DNA of 64,000 bases from NCBI RefSeq assembly GCF_022808175.1, contig NZ_JALGBX010000010.1, positions 62,001 through 126,000 of the forward strand, in the 5' to 3' direction. The stretch comes from Streptomyces sp. AP-93. Its GTDB lineage: Bacteria; Actinomycetota; Actinomycetes; Streptomycetales; Streptomycetaceae. The translations under genes and the position numbers were made by a program. The notes below the pieces were generated by a model. That model was not told where the DNA came from. It searched no databases and saw only the letters and a program-made list of their open reading frames with translations. This document shows positions 7,714 through 19,396 of the stretch, one piece after another (the first letter of the stretch is position 1; each line of letters begins with the position of its first letter).

Positions 7714-9153
7714 CTAACCGCCAGGGCTGACACCGGCGTCGGGGCGGGAGCCTTCGTCCTGCGCGCGTCGCCCGCGCTGGGCCACCAGGACGCCCAGGCC
7801 CACCAGCAGCCACACCGCCCCCACCAGTTGCGCCGTCCACGAGGCCTCGACGATCACCGCGATGGTCACGGCGGCGCCGAGGACCGGGATCACCAGGTGC
7901 CTGAACCAGTTCGGGGCCCCCTCGCGGCGCTTGACCACGAACCAGCCGACCACCGAGGCGTGCAGCAGCGTGAACGCCACCAGTGCCCCGACGTCGACCA
8001 CCGACACCAGGTGGTCCAGCCCGTCGTCGCGCCGGGCCGCCCACACGGCCGCGATCAGGGTGACCGTCGCCGCCAGCAGCAGGGCCGGGCGCGGGGTGCC
8101 GTGCGAGGTGTGGGCGAGCACGCGGGGCAGCCGCCGCTCGCGGGCCATCGCGAAGAGCAGCCGGCCCGCCGCGGCCTGCCCGGCCAGCGCGGCGAAGGCG
8201 GCCCCGATGGCCTTGCTGAGGGCGACCAGGTCGTGCAGCCACGTCCCTACGGAGGCCTCGACCGTCGTGTAGAAGGCCGGGCCCTGCTTCCCCGGGTCGG
8301 CCGCCAGCTCCGCCGCCGAGAGGGGGCTGAGGAGGGCCGCCAGATAGGTCTGGGCGATGAACAGCACCCCGGTCAGCGCCAGGCAGAACAGCACCGCCCG
8401 GGCCACCTTCGCGCTGCCGCCGGTGACCTCCTCGGCGAAGGAGGCGATGGCGTCGAAGCCCAGGTAGGACAGGACCGCCACCGACACCGCGCCGAGCACG
8501 GCGGCCGTGGAGAACCCGCCGAGCGAGCCGTCGCCGGTGAAGGGGGAGAGCCAGTCGCGGTGCTCCGCGCCCTGGACCAGTACGGTCACCGCGGAGACCA
8601 GGAACACCAGCAGGACCGCGATCTCCATGGCCAGCACGGCGAAGCCCACCCGCGCGGCGGCCCGTACGCCCCACAGGTTGAGCAGCGTGGTCACGACCAC
8701 CGCCAGGGCCGTCCACACCCACCGGGAGACCTCCGGGACCAGGGCGTTCATGGCGATCCCGGAGAAGAGGTACGCGACCGCCGGGATCAGCAGGTAGTCG
8801 AGCATCGCCATCCAGCCGGCGATCAGCCCGGGACCCTCGCCGAGGCCCTTGCGGGCGTACGTGAAGACGGAGCCGGCCTGCGGGGCCACGCGCACCATCT
8901 GGGCGTAGGAGAAGGCCGTGAAGGCCATCGCCACCGTCGCGACGAGGTAGACGAGGGCGACGGCGCCGTGCGATTTGGCGTCGAGGGTGCCGAAGACGCC
9001 GACCGGGGCCATGGGGGCGATGAAGAGCAGTCCGTAGACGACCAGGTCCCGGAAACCGAGACTGCGGCGGAGCGAGGTGCCGGGCGCGTCGGACGGGCCG
9101 CCGGACGGGCCGGACGGGCCGGGCGGCGTACTGGGGTCCGTCGCGGACGCCAT
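7714..9153 (-). CDS. APC superfamily amino-acid permease
   Basis: 479 residues, about 12 predicted membrane segments. The first helices (RDLVVYGLLFIAPMAPVGVFG) and the segment following them are typical of the amino acid-polyamine-organocation family; DAIASFAEEVTGGSAKVARAVL in helix 6-7 is the family signature with the conserved E-E. N-terminus is an unusual Pro/Gly/Ser-rich tail (STPPGPSGPSGGPSD). ATG at 9153 has GGAGGAAAG at good spacing. Substrate cannot be deduced; close relatives are annotated as putrescine importer-like. Ends 9 bases before xseA, so the permease, xseA and xseB may be cotranscribed. Confidence 0.9.
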   Translation of the reverse strand: MASATDPSTPPGPSGPSGGPSDAPGTSLRRSLGFRDLVVYGLLFIAPMAPVGVFGTLDAKSHGAVALVYLVATVAMAFTAFSYAQMVRVAPQAGSVFTYARKGLGEGPGLIAGWMAMLDYLLIPAVAYLFSGIAMNALVPEVSRWVWTALAVVVTTLLNLWGVRAAARVGFAVLAMEIAVLLVFLVSAVTVLVQGAEHRDWLSPFTGDGSLGGFSTAAVLGAVSVAVLSYLGFDAIASFAEEVTGGSAKVARAVLFCLALTGVLFIAQTYLAALLSPLSAAELAADPGKQGPAFYTTVEASVGTWLHDLVALSKAIGAAFAALAGQAAAGRLLFAMARERRLPRVLAHTSHGTPRPALLLAATVTLIAAVWAARRDDGLDHLVSVVDVGALVAFTLLHASVVGWFVVKRREGAPNWFRHLVIPVLGAAVTIAVIVEASWTAQLVGAVWLLVGLGVLVAQRGRRAQDEGSRPDAGVSPGG

Positions 9154-9249
9154 CTTTCCTCCGGGAGTAAGGCTGGTGTGGATGTTCGACCCAGTTTGTG
9201 CCGAACGGGCGACCCGCGGCCTCCTGGACACCCCCGTACGATGGAGCCC

Positions 9250-10293
9250 ATGACTGCTGACGCCCCCGCTCCCGCATCCCGCCGCGTTCTCCTCGCCGCC
9301 CCGCGCGGCTACTGCGCGGGCGTGGACCGAGCCGTGATCGCCGTCGAGAAGGCTCTCGAACAGTACGGCGCGCCGGTCTACGTGCGGCACGAGATCGTCC
9401 ACAACAAGTACGTCGTGCAGACCCTGGAGAGGAAGGGAGCCATCTTCGTCGAGCGGACGGAGGAGGTCCCCGAGGGCTCCATCGTGATGTTCTCCGCGCA
9501 CGGCGTGGCCCCCGTGGTGCACGAGGAGGCGGCGCGCGGCAAGCTCGCGACGATCGACGCGACCTGCCCGCTGGTCACCAAGGTCCACAAGGAAGCGATC
9601 CGCTACGCGAACGAGGACTTCGACATCCTCCTCATCGGCCACGAGGGCCACGAGGAGGTCATCGGCACCTCCGGCGAGGCCCCGGACCACATCACCATCG
9701 TGGACGGCCCGCACGACGTGGAGAAGGTCACCGTCCGCGACGAGTCGAAGGTCGTCTGGCTGTCGCAGACCACCCTCTCCGTCGACGAGACGATGGAGAC
9801 GGTCGACGCCCTGAAGACCAAGTTCCCGCTGCTCGTCTCGCCGCCCAGCGACGACATCTGCTACGCCACCTCGAACCGCCAGGAGGCGGTCAAGGTGATG
9901 GGCAAGGACTGCGACCTGGTCATCGTCGTCGGCTCCAAGAACTCCTCGAACTCGATCCGCCTCGTCGAGGTCGCTCTCGACGCGGGCGCGAAGGCCTCGT
10001 ACCTCGTGGACTTCGCGAGCGAGATCGACGAGGCCTGGCTGGAGGGTGTCACCACCGTCGGTCTGACCTCGGGCGCCTCGGTGCCGGAGGTGCTGGTCGA
10101 AGAGGTGCTGGAGTGGCTGGCCGCGCGCGGGTACGCGGACGTGGAGATCGTCAAGACGGCCGAGGAGTCCATCGTCTTCTCCCTGCCCAAGGAACTGCGC
10201 CGCGACCTGCGCGCGGAGGCGGCGGAGCTCGTGGCGGCGCCGGGCGCGGCCCAGGGTGCGGCCCAGGACGCGGCTCAGGGCGCACAGAAGTAG
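9250..10293 (+). CDS. ispH: 4-hydroxy-3-methylbut-2-enyl diphosphate reductase
   Basis: 347 residues. Last step of the MEP isoprenoid pathway: reduces HMBPP to IPP and DMAPP using a 4Fe-4S cluster. Three cluster cysteines are in place: PRGYCAGVDRA, DATCPLVTKVH and DDICYATSNRQ; substrate histidines in VRHEIVHN, FSAHGVAP and IGHEGHEEV. An A/Q-rich tail (AAQGAAQDAAQGAQ) extends the C-terminus beyond the usual end. ATG 9241 (MEPMTAD) is an in-frame alternative; GGAG inside it sits 3 bases before 9250, and TACGAT upstream could be a -10 box. Divergent from the permease with about 96 bases between. Confidence 0.97.
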   Translation: MTADAPAPASRRVLLAAPRGYCAGVDRAVIAVEKALEQYGAPVYVRHEIVHNKYVVQTLERKGAIFVERTEEVPEGSIVMFSAHGVAPVVHEEAARGKLATIDATCPLVTKVHKEAIRYANEDFDILLIGHEGHEEVIGTSGEAPDHITIVDGPHDVEKVTVRDESKVVWLSQTTLSVDETMETVDALKTKFPLLVSPPSDDICYATSNRQEAVKVMGKDCDLVIVVGSKNSSNSIRLVEVALDAGAKASYLVDFASEIDEAWLEGVTTVGLTSGASVPEVLVEEVLEWLAARGYADVEIVKTAEESIVFSLPKELRRDLRAEAAELVAAPGAAQGAAQDAAQGAQK

Positions 10294-10343
10294 GCATCTC
10301 CCCGGCAGGGCGCTCGGGCGGGTCCTTTCGTACGGTTGGGTCC

Positions 10344-11090
10344 ATGGAGATCTTCGGCGTGGACATCGGCGGTTCCGGGATCAAGGGCGCTCCCGTGGAC
10401 CTGAACCGTGGCGACCTGGCGCAGGAGCGCCACAAGGTGCTGACACCGCAGCCGGCCACCCCCGACGGGGTGGCCGGCTGCGTCGTCGAGGTGGTGCGCC
10501 GCTTCGGCTGGGACGGTCCGGTGGGGGTCACCTTCCCCGGGGTGGTCACGGGCGGGGTGACCCGGTCGGCGGCCAACATGGACAAGGCCTGGGTCGGCGT
10601 GGACACGGCGGCGCTGCTCTCCTCGCGCCTGGACGGCCGTCCGGTGACGGTCCTGAACGACGCGGACGCGGCCGGGGTCGCGGAAATGGCCTACGGGGCG
10701 GGGCGCGGGGTCGACGGCACCGTCATCCTGCTCACGCTGGGCACCGGAATCGGCAGCGCGCTGTTCACGGACGGGCGGCTGGTGCCCAACACCGAGCTGG
10801 GCCACCTGGAGCTGAAGGGCCACGACGCGGAGACGCGGGCCTCGGTGAAAGCGAAGGAGGACGGGGACCTGACCTGGGAGCACTGGGCCCGCCGGGTCGG
10901 GAAGTACCTGGCGCACGTGGAGATGCTGTTCTCCCCGGACCTCTTCATCATCGGCGGCGGCGTGAGCCGCAAGCCGGAGAAGTTCCTGCCGCTGATCGAG
11001 GGCGTCCGGGCGCGGATCGTGCCGGCCGAGCTGCGGAACAACGCGGGCATCGTGGGTGCGGCGATGGCGGCGCGCTCGGCGTCGCAGTAG
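10344..11090 (+). CDS. ppgK: Polyphosphate glucokinase
   Basis: 248 residues, ROK-type kinase. Phosphorylates glucose to glucose 6-phosphate using polyphosphate or ATP. Motifs: FGVDIGGSGIKGAPVDL (phosphate-1), GVTFPGVV, NDADAAGVAEM (catalytic Asp), LLTLGTGIGSALF (phosphate-2), NTELGHLELKGHDAE (sugar-binding, E and H) and the PpgK-typical WEHWARRVGKYLAHVE. Length and order match actinobacterial PpgK. Follows ispH by 50 bases on the same strand, as in S. coelicolor. Confidence 0.96.
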   Translation: MEIFGVDIGGSGIKGAPVDLNRGDLAQERHKVLTPQPATPDGVAGCVVEVVRRFGWDGPVGVTFPGVVTGGVTRSAANMDKAWVGVDTAALLSSRLDGRPVTVLNDADAAGVAEMAYGAGRGVDGTVILLTLGTGIGSALFTDGRLVPNTELGHLELKGHDAETRASVKAKEDGDLTWEHWARRVGKYLAHVEMLFSPDLFIIGGGVSRKPEKFLPLIEGVRARIVPAELRNNAGIVGAAMAARSASQ

Positions 11091-11094
11091 CCGG

Positions 11095-11180
11095 CCGGGC
11101 CGTCCTCGGGGCCGTCCCCGGGCTGTCCCCGGGCCGTCCCTGCGGGCTGTCCCCCGGGCCGTCCCTGCGGGCCGCCCCCA
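11095..11180. repeat. Degenerate GGGCYGTCC tandem repeats
   Basis: At least seven imperfect copies of GGGC(C/T)GTCC, some extended with CTGC, fill the 100 bases between convergent ppgK and the DUF6542 gene. Partial self-complementarity (GGGCC..GGCCC) means it may also work as a loose terminator. Confidence 0.75.
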
Positions 11181-11190
11181 GGGTCGCCGC

Positions 11191-11670
11191 TCAGGCGACG
11201 CGACGCGGCATCCGGCGGCGGCCGATGAGGACTGCCTTGCGCACCACCGTGATCAGCGCCGCCACGAGCGTGCCGGCGTACAGCCAGCCGGCGTGCAGGG
11301 ACAGCGCGGACACCAGCCCCATCACCTCGCCCGCGAAGCCGCCGGAGCCGCCCGACACGGGCCACACTCCGGCGGCGAAGGCGATCGGGGCGCTGATCGG
11401 CGCGGTGATCAGGTCGGCGGGCCGCACCCACAGCGCGGTGGCGGCGGCGACGGGCAGGAAGAACAGGCCGTAGACGAACAGCGAGGCGTCGAACAGCAGC
11501 CAGTCGAGGCCGCCGACCAGGAACATCGCGGCGCAGGCGAAGAGCCCGCCGCCGAGCCCGGTCAGCCGGGGCCGCGGCAGCCGGCGTACCGGTGCGGGCG
11601 CCCGCTGGGGGGACCGCTCGGGGGACCGCTCCGCCGGGTGACGTACCGTACGCGCCTCGTATCGCTCCAC
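11191..11670 (-). CDS. DUF6542 domain small membrane protein
   Basis: 159 residues, no known function. Charged N-terminus (ERYEARTVRHPAERSPERSPQR), then four predicted membrane segments: LTGLGGGLFACAAMFLVGGL, FVYGLFFLPVAAATALWV, ITAPISAPIAFAAGVWP and LYAGTLVAALITVV, ending in a basic tail RRRMPRRVA. Matches the DUF6542 layout found next to ppgK/ychF in Streptomyces. Convergent with ppgK, divergent from ychF. Confidence 0.85.
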   Translation of the reverse strand: MERYEARTVRHPAERSPERSPQRAPAPVRRLPRPRLTGLGGGLFACAAMFLVGGLDWLLFDASLFVYGLFFLPVAAATALWVRPADLITAPISAPIAFAAGVWPVSGGSGGFAGEVMGLVSALSLHAGWLYAGTLVAALITVVRKAVLIGRRRMPRRVA

Positions 11671-11803
11671 CCCCCAAAACTAGGCGGGGAGGCCGCCGAT
11701 CGTGTGCCCGGACACGCGTACATCCGTGCCCCCTCATCGAAAGTAAACTGCTCCTTGGCCCACTCCGGGCCGCCGCCCCCTCCAGCTACGGGAAGTCGCC
11801 AAC

Positions 11804-12892
<1,089 letters not shown>

Positions 12893-12902
12893 GTGACCGC
12901 CA

Positions 12903-12930
12903 GGGGCCGGCTCCTGCGGGAGCCGGCCCC
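12903..12930. terminator. Terminator after ychF
   Basis: Perfect 12-bp stem GGGGCCGGCTCC / GGAGCCGGCCCC with TGCG loop, followed by TTCGG. Nearly the same 40 bases recur at 27624-27651. Confidence 0.9.
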
Positions 12931-13025
12931 TTCGGTGTACGGCCAAGAGGGGTCAAACCCGACTAAACCAACCAACCCGACGAAGGCGACCAGGGCGAGC
13001 AATGGGATTAATAGCGTCAATATGG

Positions 13026-13994
13026 TCAAGAATTCGACCAACGCTTGGTGAGCACCGTTATCGCCTCGGTCACATCGTCGAGACGGGCGTCGTCCGTCCT
13101 TATCACCCTCGCGAGCTCAATGTGGAGAAAACGGAGCTTTTCCTCGGCCGCCACCTGGCCCTGCTCGTTCGAGGTGCCGGACAGCTTGCATTTACGGACA
13201 TTGGCCCGGCAGACCTCCAGGCCCTCCCCGGTCAGCGCCGCCGACAGGGTCCTGGCCTCGGACACCGCCCGGTCCCCGGCCCCCGTCGAGACCACGGCGT
13301 CGAATTCGGGGAAGGACTCGTTGGCGAAGCCGTGCAGCTGCACCCCCGGCAGGCGGCGCTCCATCAGCTCCTCGATCACCTTGTGGAACACCGAGTCCGT
13401 CCGGTGCGCGACATCGGCCGCGTCCCCTTCGCCCGCGGTCCGGTGGGCTCCGGCGAGCACCAGCACTCCGCCGGGCGCCCCGCGCAGCACCCGGGCGCCG
13501 AGCCGCTCGGTCTCCTGGTCGGCGATGGGGTGCGGGACCTGCACGCTCCAGGTCAGCCGGACGCCCAGATTCACGTACACCCGGCCCCAGCCCCGGTTCG
13601 CCGAGCCCGAAGCGCTCGCCGCGTCCGCGACCTCGGCGAAGTCGCGGCCGCTCGCCGTGTCGGTGAAGGCCTGCACGGTGAAATCGACCTCGGCCAGGCG
13701 CTTGCGCGCCGCGTCCTCCTTGCCGTCGAGGAGCAGGGCGACCCCTTGGGCGACCGTCCGGCGCTCGGCCGCCGTGGGGACCCGGTAGCCCCCTCGCTCG
13801 CCGAATCCCTGGGTGAATGCCGTAATCCGCTTTTCCAGGTCGACCCCGGGGGCAGCCGAAGGTCTGGAATTCACCTGCATTTCGCCCGATGGTTGCCCTG
13901 CGGAGAGCGTGAAATACGCCACAATCGCCGCTACGACGGCCATCGCGCACAGAGTTGCCTTAATCGTTATACGTTTCGCGAGGAACGGAGTCAT
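13026..13994 (-). CDS. Exported protein of unknown function, divergent from capA
   Basis: 322 residues, not confidently recognised. N-terminal hydrophobic stretch KATLCAMAVVAAIVAYFTLSA looks like an uncleaved signal anchor, so the body is outside. Conserved-looking polar motifs in the body: VQVPHPIADQETERLGARV, LVLAGAHRTAG, DVAHRTDSVFHKVIEEL, GVQLHGFANESFPEFDAVV and FLHIELARVIR; the pattern of His, Asp and Glu spaced through strands recalls amidohydrolase-like peptidases (inference only). Cysteines in EVCRANVRKC could form a disulfide. Start ATG at 13994 has no clear Shine-Dalgarno; ATG 13943 is an alternative. It is divergent from capA by 21 bases, which ties it to the polyglutamate locus. 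Confidence 0.75.
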   Translation of the reverse strand: MTPFLAKRITIKATLCAMAVVAAIVAYFTLSAGQPSGEMQVNSRPSAAPGVDLEKRITAFTQGFGERGGYRVPTAAERRTVAQGVALLLDGKEDAARKRLAEVDFTVQAFTDTASGRDFAEVADAASASGSANRGWGRVYVNLGVRLTWSVQVPHPIADQETERLGARVLRGAPGGVLVLAGAHRTAGEGDAADVAHRTDSVFHKVIEELMERRLPGVQLHGFANESFPEFDAVVSTGAGDRAVSEARTLSAALTGEGLEVCRANVRKCKLSGTSNEQGQVAAEEKLRFLHIELARVIRTDDARLDDVTEAITVLTKRWSNS

Positions 13995-14015
13995 GATCGG
14001 ATAAAGATAGACCGA

Positions 14016-15245
14016 GTGAAGATATCCGTCTCTTTCGTCACGCTCCGCACAGGAGCGCTCACCCTGCTCCTGTCGACAGCCCTCGCCGGCTGTGGACTCC
14101 TCGGAGACGGGGAATCCGGTGGGGATGCCAAGGGCCGTCTGGCGACGGGGGCCGGTGGGCGTTCCTTCACCGTGGCCTCGGCCGGCGACGTCCTCATCCA
14201 CCCCGAGCTGACCACTCAGGCCGAGCAGGACGGCAAGGCCAAGGGCAAGGGCGGCATGGACTTCGGGCCGATCATGGCCGGGGTGAAGCCGGTCATCAGC
14301 AAGGCCGACCTGGCGATCTGCCACATGGAGCCGGTGCTGGGCAAGCCGGAGGGGCCGTTCCAGAGCTTCCCGGACTTCATCGCGCCGCCGCAGATCACCA
14401 CCACCCTCAAGGACATCGGGTACGACACCTGCTCGACCGCGTCGAACCACGCGCTCGACCACGGTGAGGGCGGCGTCAGGCAAACCCTCGACGCCCTCGA
14501 CAAGGCGGGCCTGAAGCACACCGGCTCCGCCCGCAACCAGGCGGAGGGCGCCAAGCCGCTGATCATGGACGTCAAGGGCGTCAAGGTCGCGCAGATCTCC
14601 TTCGCCGGCGGGTTCAACGGCCGTCAGGTACCCGCGGACAAGCCCTGGCTGGCCAACAAGACCTCGCTGGACGCCATCTCGGCCGCCGAGAAGGCCGCCC
14701 GGGCCGCCGGCGCCGAGGTCGTCATCCTCAGCATCCACTGGGGCAAGGAGCACCAGCCCGCCCCGAACTCGCTCCAGCTGAGCCTCGCCAAGAAGATCGC
14801 CGAGAAGACCGGCATCAACCTGGTCATCGGCCACCACGCCCACGTCGTCCAGCCCATGGAGAAGGTCGGCGGCATGTGGGTCGCGTACGGGCTCGGCAAC
14901 CAGCTCGCCCGGCACGAGGTGCCCAGCGGGCTGTCCGAGGAAGGCGTCATCGGCTGGTTCGAATTCGCCGAGAAGAACGGCAGGTGGGACGTCAAGGCCC
15001 GGTACGTCCCCACCTTCGTGGAGCTGCCGCCGGACCTCGAGGTCACCGACCCCGCGGTCAAGCTGCCCGAGACCGGACAGGTCAAGGACCACCGGCTGAT
15101 CGACCTCGCCGCCGCGCTGAAGAACGGCGGCGGGCTGTCGGCGGAGCGGCGGGCCCGCTACCAGCTCGCGTACGACCGCACCCAGGGCACCCTGCTCAAC
15201 CGGGGCGGCGGCAAGGACGGACTGGCGCCGCTGGCGAACCGCTAG
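14016..15245 (+). CDS. CapA/PgsA-family lipoprotein of polyglutamate synthesis
   Basis: 409 residues. Lipoprotein signal with lipobox L-A-G-C at about 23-26, then a metallophosphatase-like CapA domain: ASAGDVLIH (D58), SNHALDHGEGG, ILSIHWGKEHQP, NLVIGHHAHVVQPMEKVG and VAYGLGNQ. In Bacillus the membrane partner CapA/PgsA (AA) works with PgsB and PgsC in making or moving poly-gamma-glutamate; the exact role of this fold is not settled. GTG start (VKISVSFVTL) chosen because it gives a proper signal peptide; no strong Shine-Dalgarno. First gene of a five-gene run on this strand ending at 21023. Confidence 0.92.
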   Translation: MKISVSFVTLRTGALTLLLSTALAGCGLLGDGESGGDAKGRLATGAGGRSFTVASAGDVLIHPELTTQAEQDGKAKGKGGMDFGPIMAGVKPVISKADLAICHMEPVLGKPEGPFQSFPDFIAPPQITTTLKDIGYDTCSTASNHALDHGEGGVRQTLDALDKAGLKHTGSARNQAEGAKPLIMDVKGVKVAQISFAGGFNGRQVPADKPWLANKTSLDAISAAEKAARAAGAEVVILSIHWGKEHQPAPNSLQLSLAKKIAEKTGINLVIGHHAHVVQPMEKVGGMWVAYGLGNQLARHEVPSGLSEEGVIGWFEFAEKNGRWDVKARYVPTFVELPPDLEVTDPAVKLPETGQVKDHRLIDLAAALKNGGGLSAERRARYQLAYDRTQGTLLNRGGGKDGLAPLANR

Positions 15246-15333
15246 GACCGAGGCGAACGCAGTCCGCCCGTCGGACGTGTCGCACAGCGAACCACCCGCA
15301 CCCGCACCCGCACGATCACCCACAGGAGTCCCG

Positions 15334-17646
15334 TTGTCCGCGTCGCGCACGAAGCGGCGGCAGAAGGCCCGCCGAAGGGCGGACATGTCGCTGCTGGGCG
15401 GTATCCGGCCGCCCATCGCCGCGCTGTCCGCGCTGCTGCTCGCCCTTGCCGCGCTCACCGCCTTCCACCTCGGCAAGGTGGGCAATGAGTCCGTCCCGGA
15501 GGCGGTCCGCACCTCCCAGCAGTACTTCGCGGAGGACGGCGCCATCGCGATGCGGGCCTCGCTGGACGAGTCGATCACCGACCTCTCCCGCACGGCCACC
15601 CTGTTCAACGCGGGCGCCCCGGTCTCCGCCGACACGGTGCTCGACAAGCTCGGCAACGTCTACCAGAAGTGGCGCGGCATGGCCGTCGTCGAGATCAAGT
15701 CGGGACGGCTGGAGGCCCAGCGCGGCGAGAACGTGCCGCTGACCGCCATCGACTCCACCAAGCTCGCCGAGGCCAACGGCCTCGTCCCGCGCATGGTGCG
15801 GCTGGAGAACGGCGAGACCCGCCTGCTCACCTTCGCCGTTCTGTCCTGGCCCGGCCAGCCCCAGAAACTGCTCGTCGCCTCGAGCAGCCTGAGGTTCCCC
15901 GGTGTCAGCCTCGGCAAGTTCCGCGCCATCGCGGTCACCGACTCCACCGGCACGATCCTCAGCAGCGACGGCCTCGCCAACGACGAGCAGATCCAGTCCG
16001 ACGAGGTCAAGGAAGAGACCGAGCGGTCCCGCAAGCAGCTCAAGAAGTACGCCAAGATCGCCGCGAAGAAGACCAAGGCCAACCCGCTGACCACCAAGGA
16101 GCCCGGCGGGGGCGGCTTCCGCGGCGTCAGCGGCAGCCTCCTCGGCCCCTCCAACGACGGTGAGCGGACCGTCGTCGGCTACGCGAGCCTGACCGGCCCC
16201 GAGGCGGGCAAGGGCACGGCGGCCACCGCCCTCGGGCTGACCGTCATCTCCCTCATCAACGTCACCGAGGACCGCGCCGCCCTCGTCGACCCCTTCTTCG
16301 GGATCGTCGCCGCGGCCGTCCTGCTGGTCATCGGCCTCCTCGCCGTCTCCCTCCTCATCGGCACCGTGCAGAAGCCGCTGCTCCAGCTCTTTCTGGAGAG
16401 CCGCCGGCTCAGCCGCGGCGACCTGAACCGTCCGGTCAACCGTCCCAAGTACGGCGAGGCCGCCCGCATCGGCACCGCCCTGGAGCGGCTGCGCCGCCAG
16501 CTGCTCGGCGAGTCCGCCGAGGACCAGAAGGCGCACACCCCCGGCCGCGGCCGCGGCCGGATCGGCGCCCGCGCCCTGCTCGCCACCTGCGGCGCGCTCC
16601 TGCTGCTGTGGTCCGCGCCCCTGGTGCTGCTGCTCAACCGGGCCGGCGACTCCGTCGGCGTACCGCAGACGATCGTCCACGACCAGCGCGAACGCACCGA
16701 CACCCTGGCCGACCGGGTCCGCCGCGCCCTCAACGAGGGGCACACCGACCTCGCCTCCGTGGGCTCGCTGATCGGCCCGGCCACCACCCCCGCCGAGATG
16801 ACCGGCATCCTGGAGCGCACCCTCACGCAGCACCAGCGCTACGAGGCCCTGTACGTCCTCCAGGCGGACGGGACCGTCACCGCCAAGGTCGGGGCCCCGC
16901 CCCGGCGCCCGCAGGGCAAGGCACCCTCCGTCGACGAGCCCGTGGTGCTCCTCGAGTCCGGCAACGCGCCGGTCATCGTCGAGTTCGCCGCGGCCCCCGG
17001 CCTCAAGGGCGCCTCCGTGGTCGGAGAGCTGCGCATCGACTTCCTCAACTCCCTCCTCAAGCGTCCCGGCCTGGGCGAGATCCGCGTGATCGACGAGAAG
17101 CAGCGCGTCATCGGCGGCAACAACGGCTACCTGGCCTTCTCGCAGCTGCCCAACGAGAGCCTGCGGGCGCTGGTGGCCGGCACCAACCAGAAGGTCGGCA
17201 AGGGCCCGCGCCCCAGCAGCGTCGTGCTGCGCGGCGGCGACGACATCACCGTCGCCGCCGCGGTCCCGATGGCGGGCGGCGGCGCCGCGAAGCCGCTGGC
17301 CTGGACCGTGGTCAGCTGGCAGCCCGCCAAGGGCCTGGCCATCCCCGAGTACAACCTGCAGAACCGCACGGTGCTGGCCGGCCTGCTCGGCCTCACCGCC
17401 GCCCTGGTCTGTCTCGGCTGGCTCCAGATCGTGGTGGTCCAGGCGCTGCGCGAGCTCGCGCGGCGCGCCGAAGCCCTGGCGGACGGCGACCGCCGCACCG
17501 TCCTCTACCCGCGCCACCACGACGAGGTCGGCGCCGTCACCCGCAGCCTGGAAGTCATCAGGCAGCAGCTCCAGGAGCTGCGCAAGCGGGAAGCCACCAG
17601 CACCGCCGGCCGGTCCGGCCAGGCTGCCAAGGCCGGAAGGAACTGA
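15334..17646 (+). CDS. Two-module sensor-like membrane protein with two HAMP domains, no output domain
   Basis: 770 residues. TTG start with AGGAG 5 bases upstream. After a basic cytoplasmic head (RTKRRQKARRRAD) the layout repeats twice: membrane helix (about 28-45), extracytoplasmic sensor-like domain, membrane helix (about 312-335), HAMP-like linker (KPLLQLFLESRRLSRGDLNRPVN), then helix (about 413-432), second outer domain, helix (about 682-705) and HAMP (VVQALRELARRAEALADGDRRT). HAMP linkers normally feed a kinase, cyclase or methyl-accepting domain; here the protein ends soon after the second one in a coiled-coil tail (IRQQLQELRKREATS). It sits between capA and pgsB, where no such gene exists in Bacillus. 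Possible role: signal-dependent scaffold or regulator of polymer synthesis (inference). Confidence 0.85.
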   Translation: MSASRTKRRQKARRRADMSLLGGIRPPIAALSALLLALAALTAFHLGKVGNESVPEAVRTSQQYFAEDGAIAMRASLDESITDLSRTATLFNAGAPVSADTVLDKLGNVYQKWRGMAVVEIKSGRLEAQRGENVPLTAIDSTKLAEANGLVPRMVRLENGETRLLTFAVLSWPGQPQKLLVASSSLRFPGVSLGKFRAIAVTDSTGTILSSDGLANDEQIQSDEVKEETERSRKQLKKYAKIAAKKTKANPLTTKEPGGGGFRGVSGSLLGPSNDGERTVVGYASLTGPEAGKGTAATALGLTVISLINVTEDRAALVDPFFGIVAAAVLLVIGLLAVSLLIGTVQKPLLQLFLESRRLSRGDLNRPVNRPKYGEAARIGTALERLRRQLLGESAEDQKAHTPGRGRGRIGARALLATCGALLLLWSAPLVLLLNRAGDSVGVPQTIVHDQRERTDTLADRVRRALNEGHTDLASVGSLIGPATTPAEMTGILERTLTQHQRYEALYVLQADGTVTAKVGAPPRRPQGKAPSVDEPVVLLESGNAPVIVEFAAAPGLKGASVVGELRIDFLNSLLKRPGLGEIRVIDEKQRVIGGNNGYLAFSQLPNESLRALVAGTNQKVGKGPRPSSVVLRGGDDITVAAAVPMAGGGAAKPLAWTVVSWQPAKGLAIPEYNLQNRTVLAGLLGLTAALVCLGWLQIVVVQALRELARRAEALADGDRRTVLYPRHHDEVGAVTRSLEVIRQQLQELRKREATSTAGRSGQAAKAGRN

Positions 17647-17650
17647 CCCC

Positions 17651-19392
<1,742 letters not shown>

Positions 19393-19396
<4 letters not shown>

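Noticed and set aside
6457..9249. Plus-strand open frame running into ispH
   Set aside because: It is antisense to xseB/xseA and the permease, with Gln/Arg/Asp-rich composition of shadow frames; the true IspH start is near 9250.
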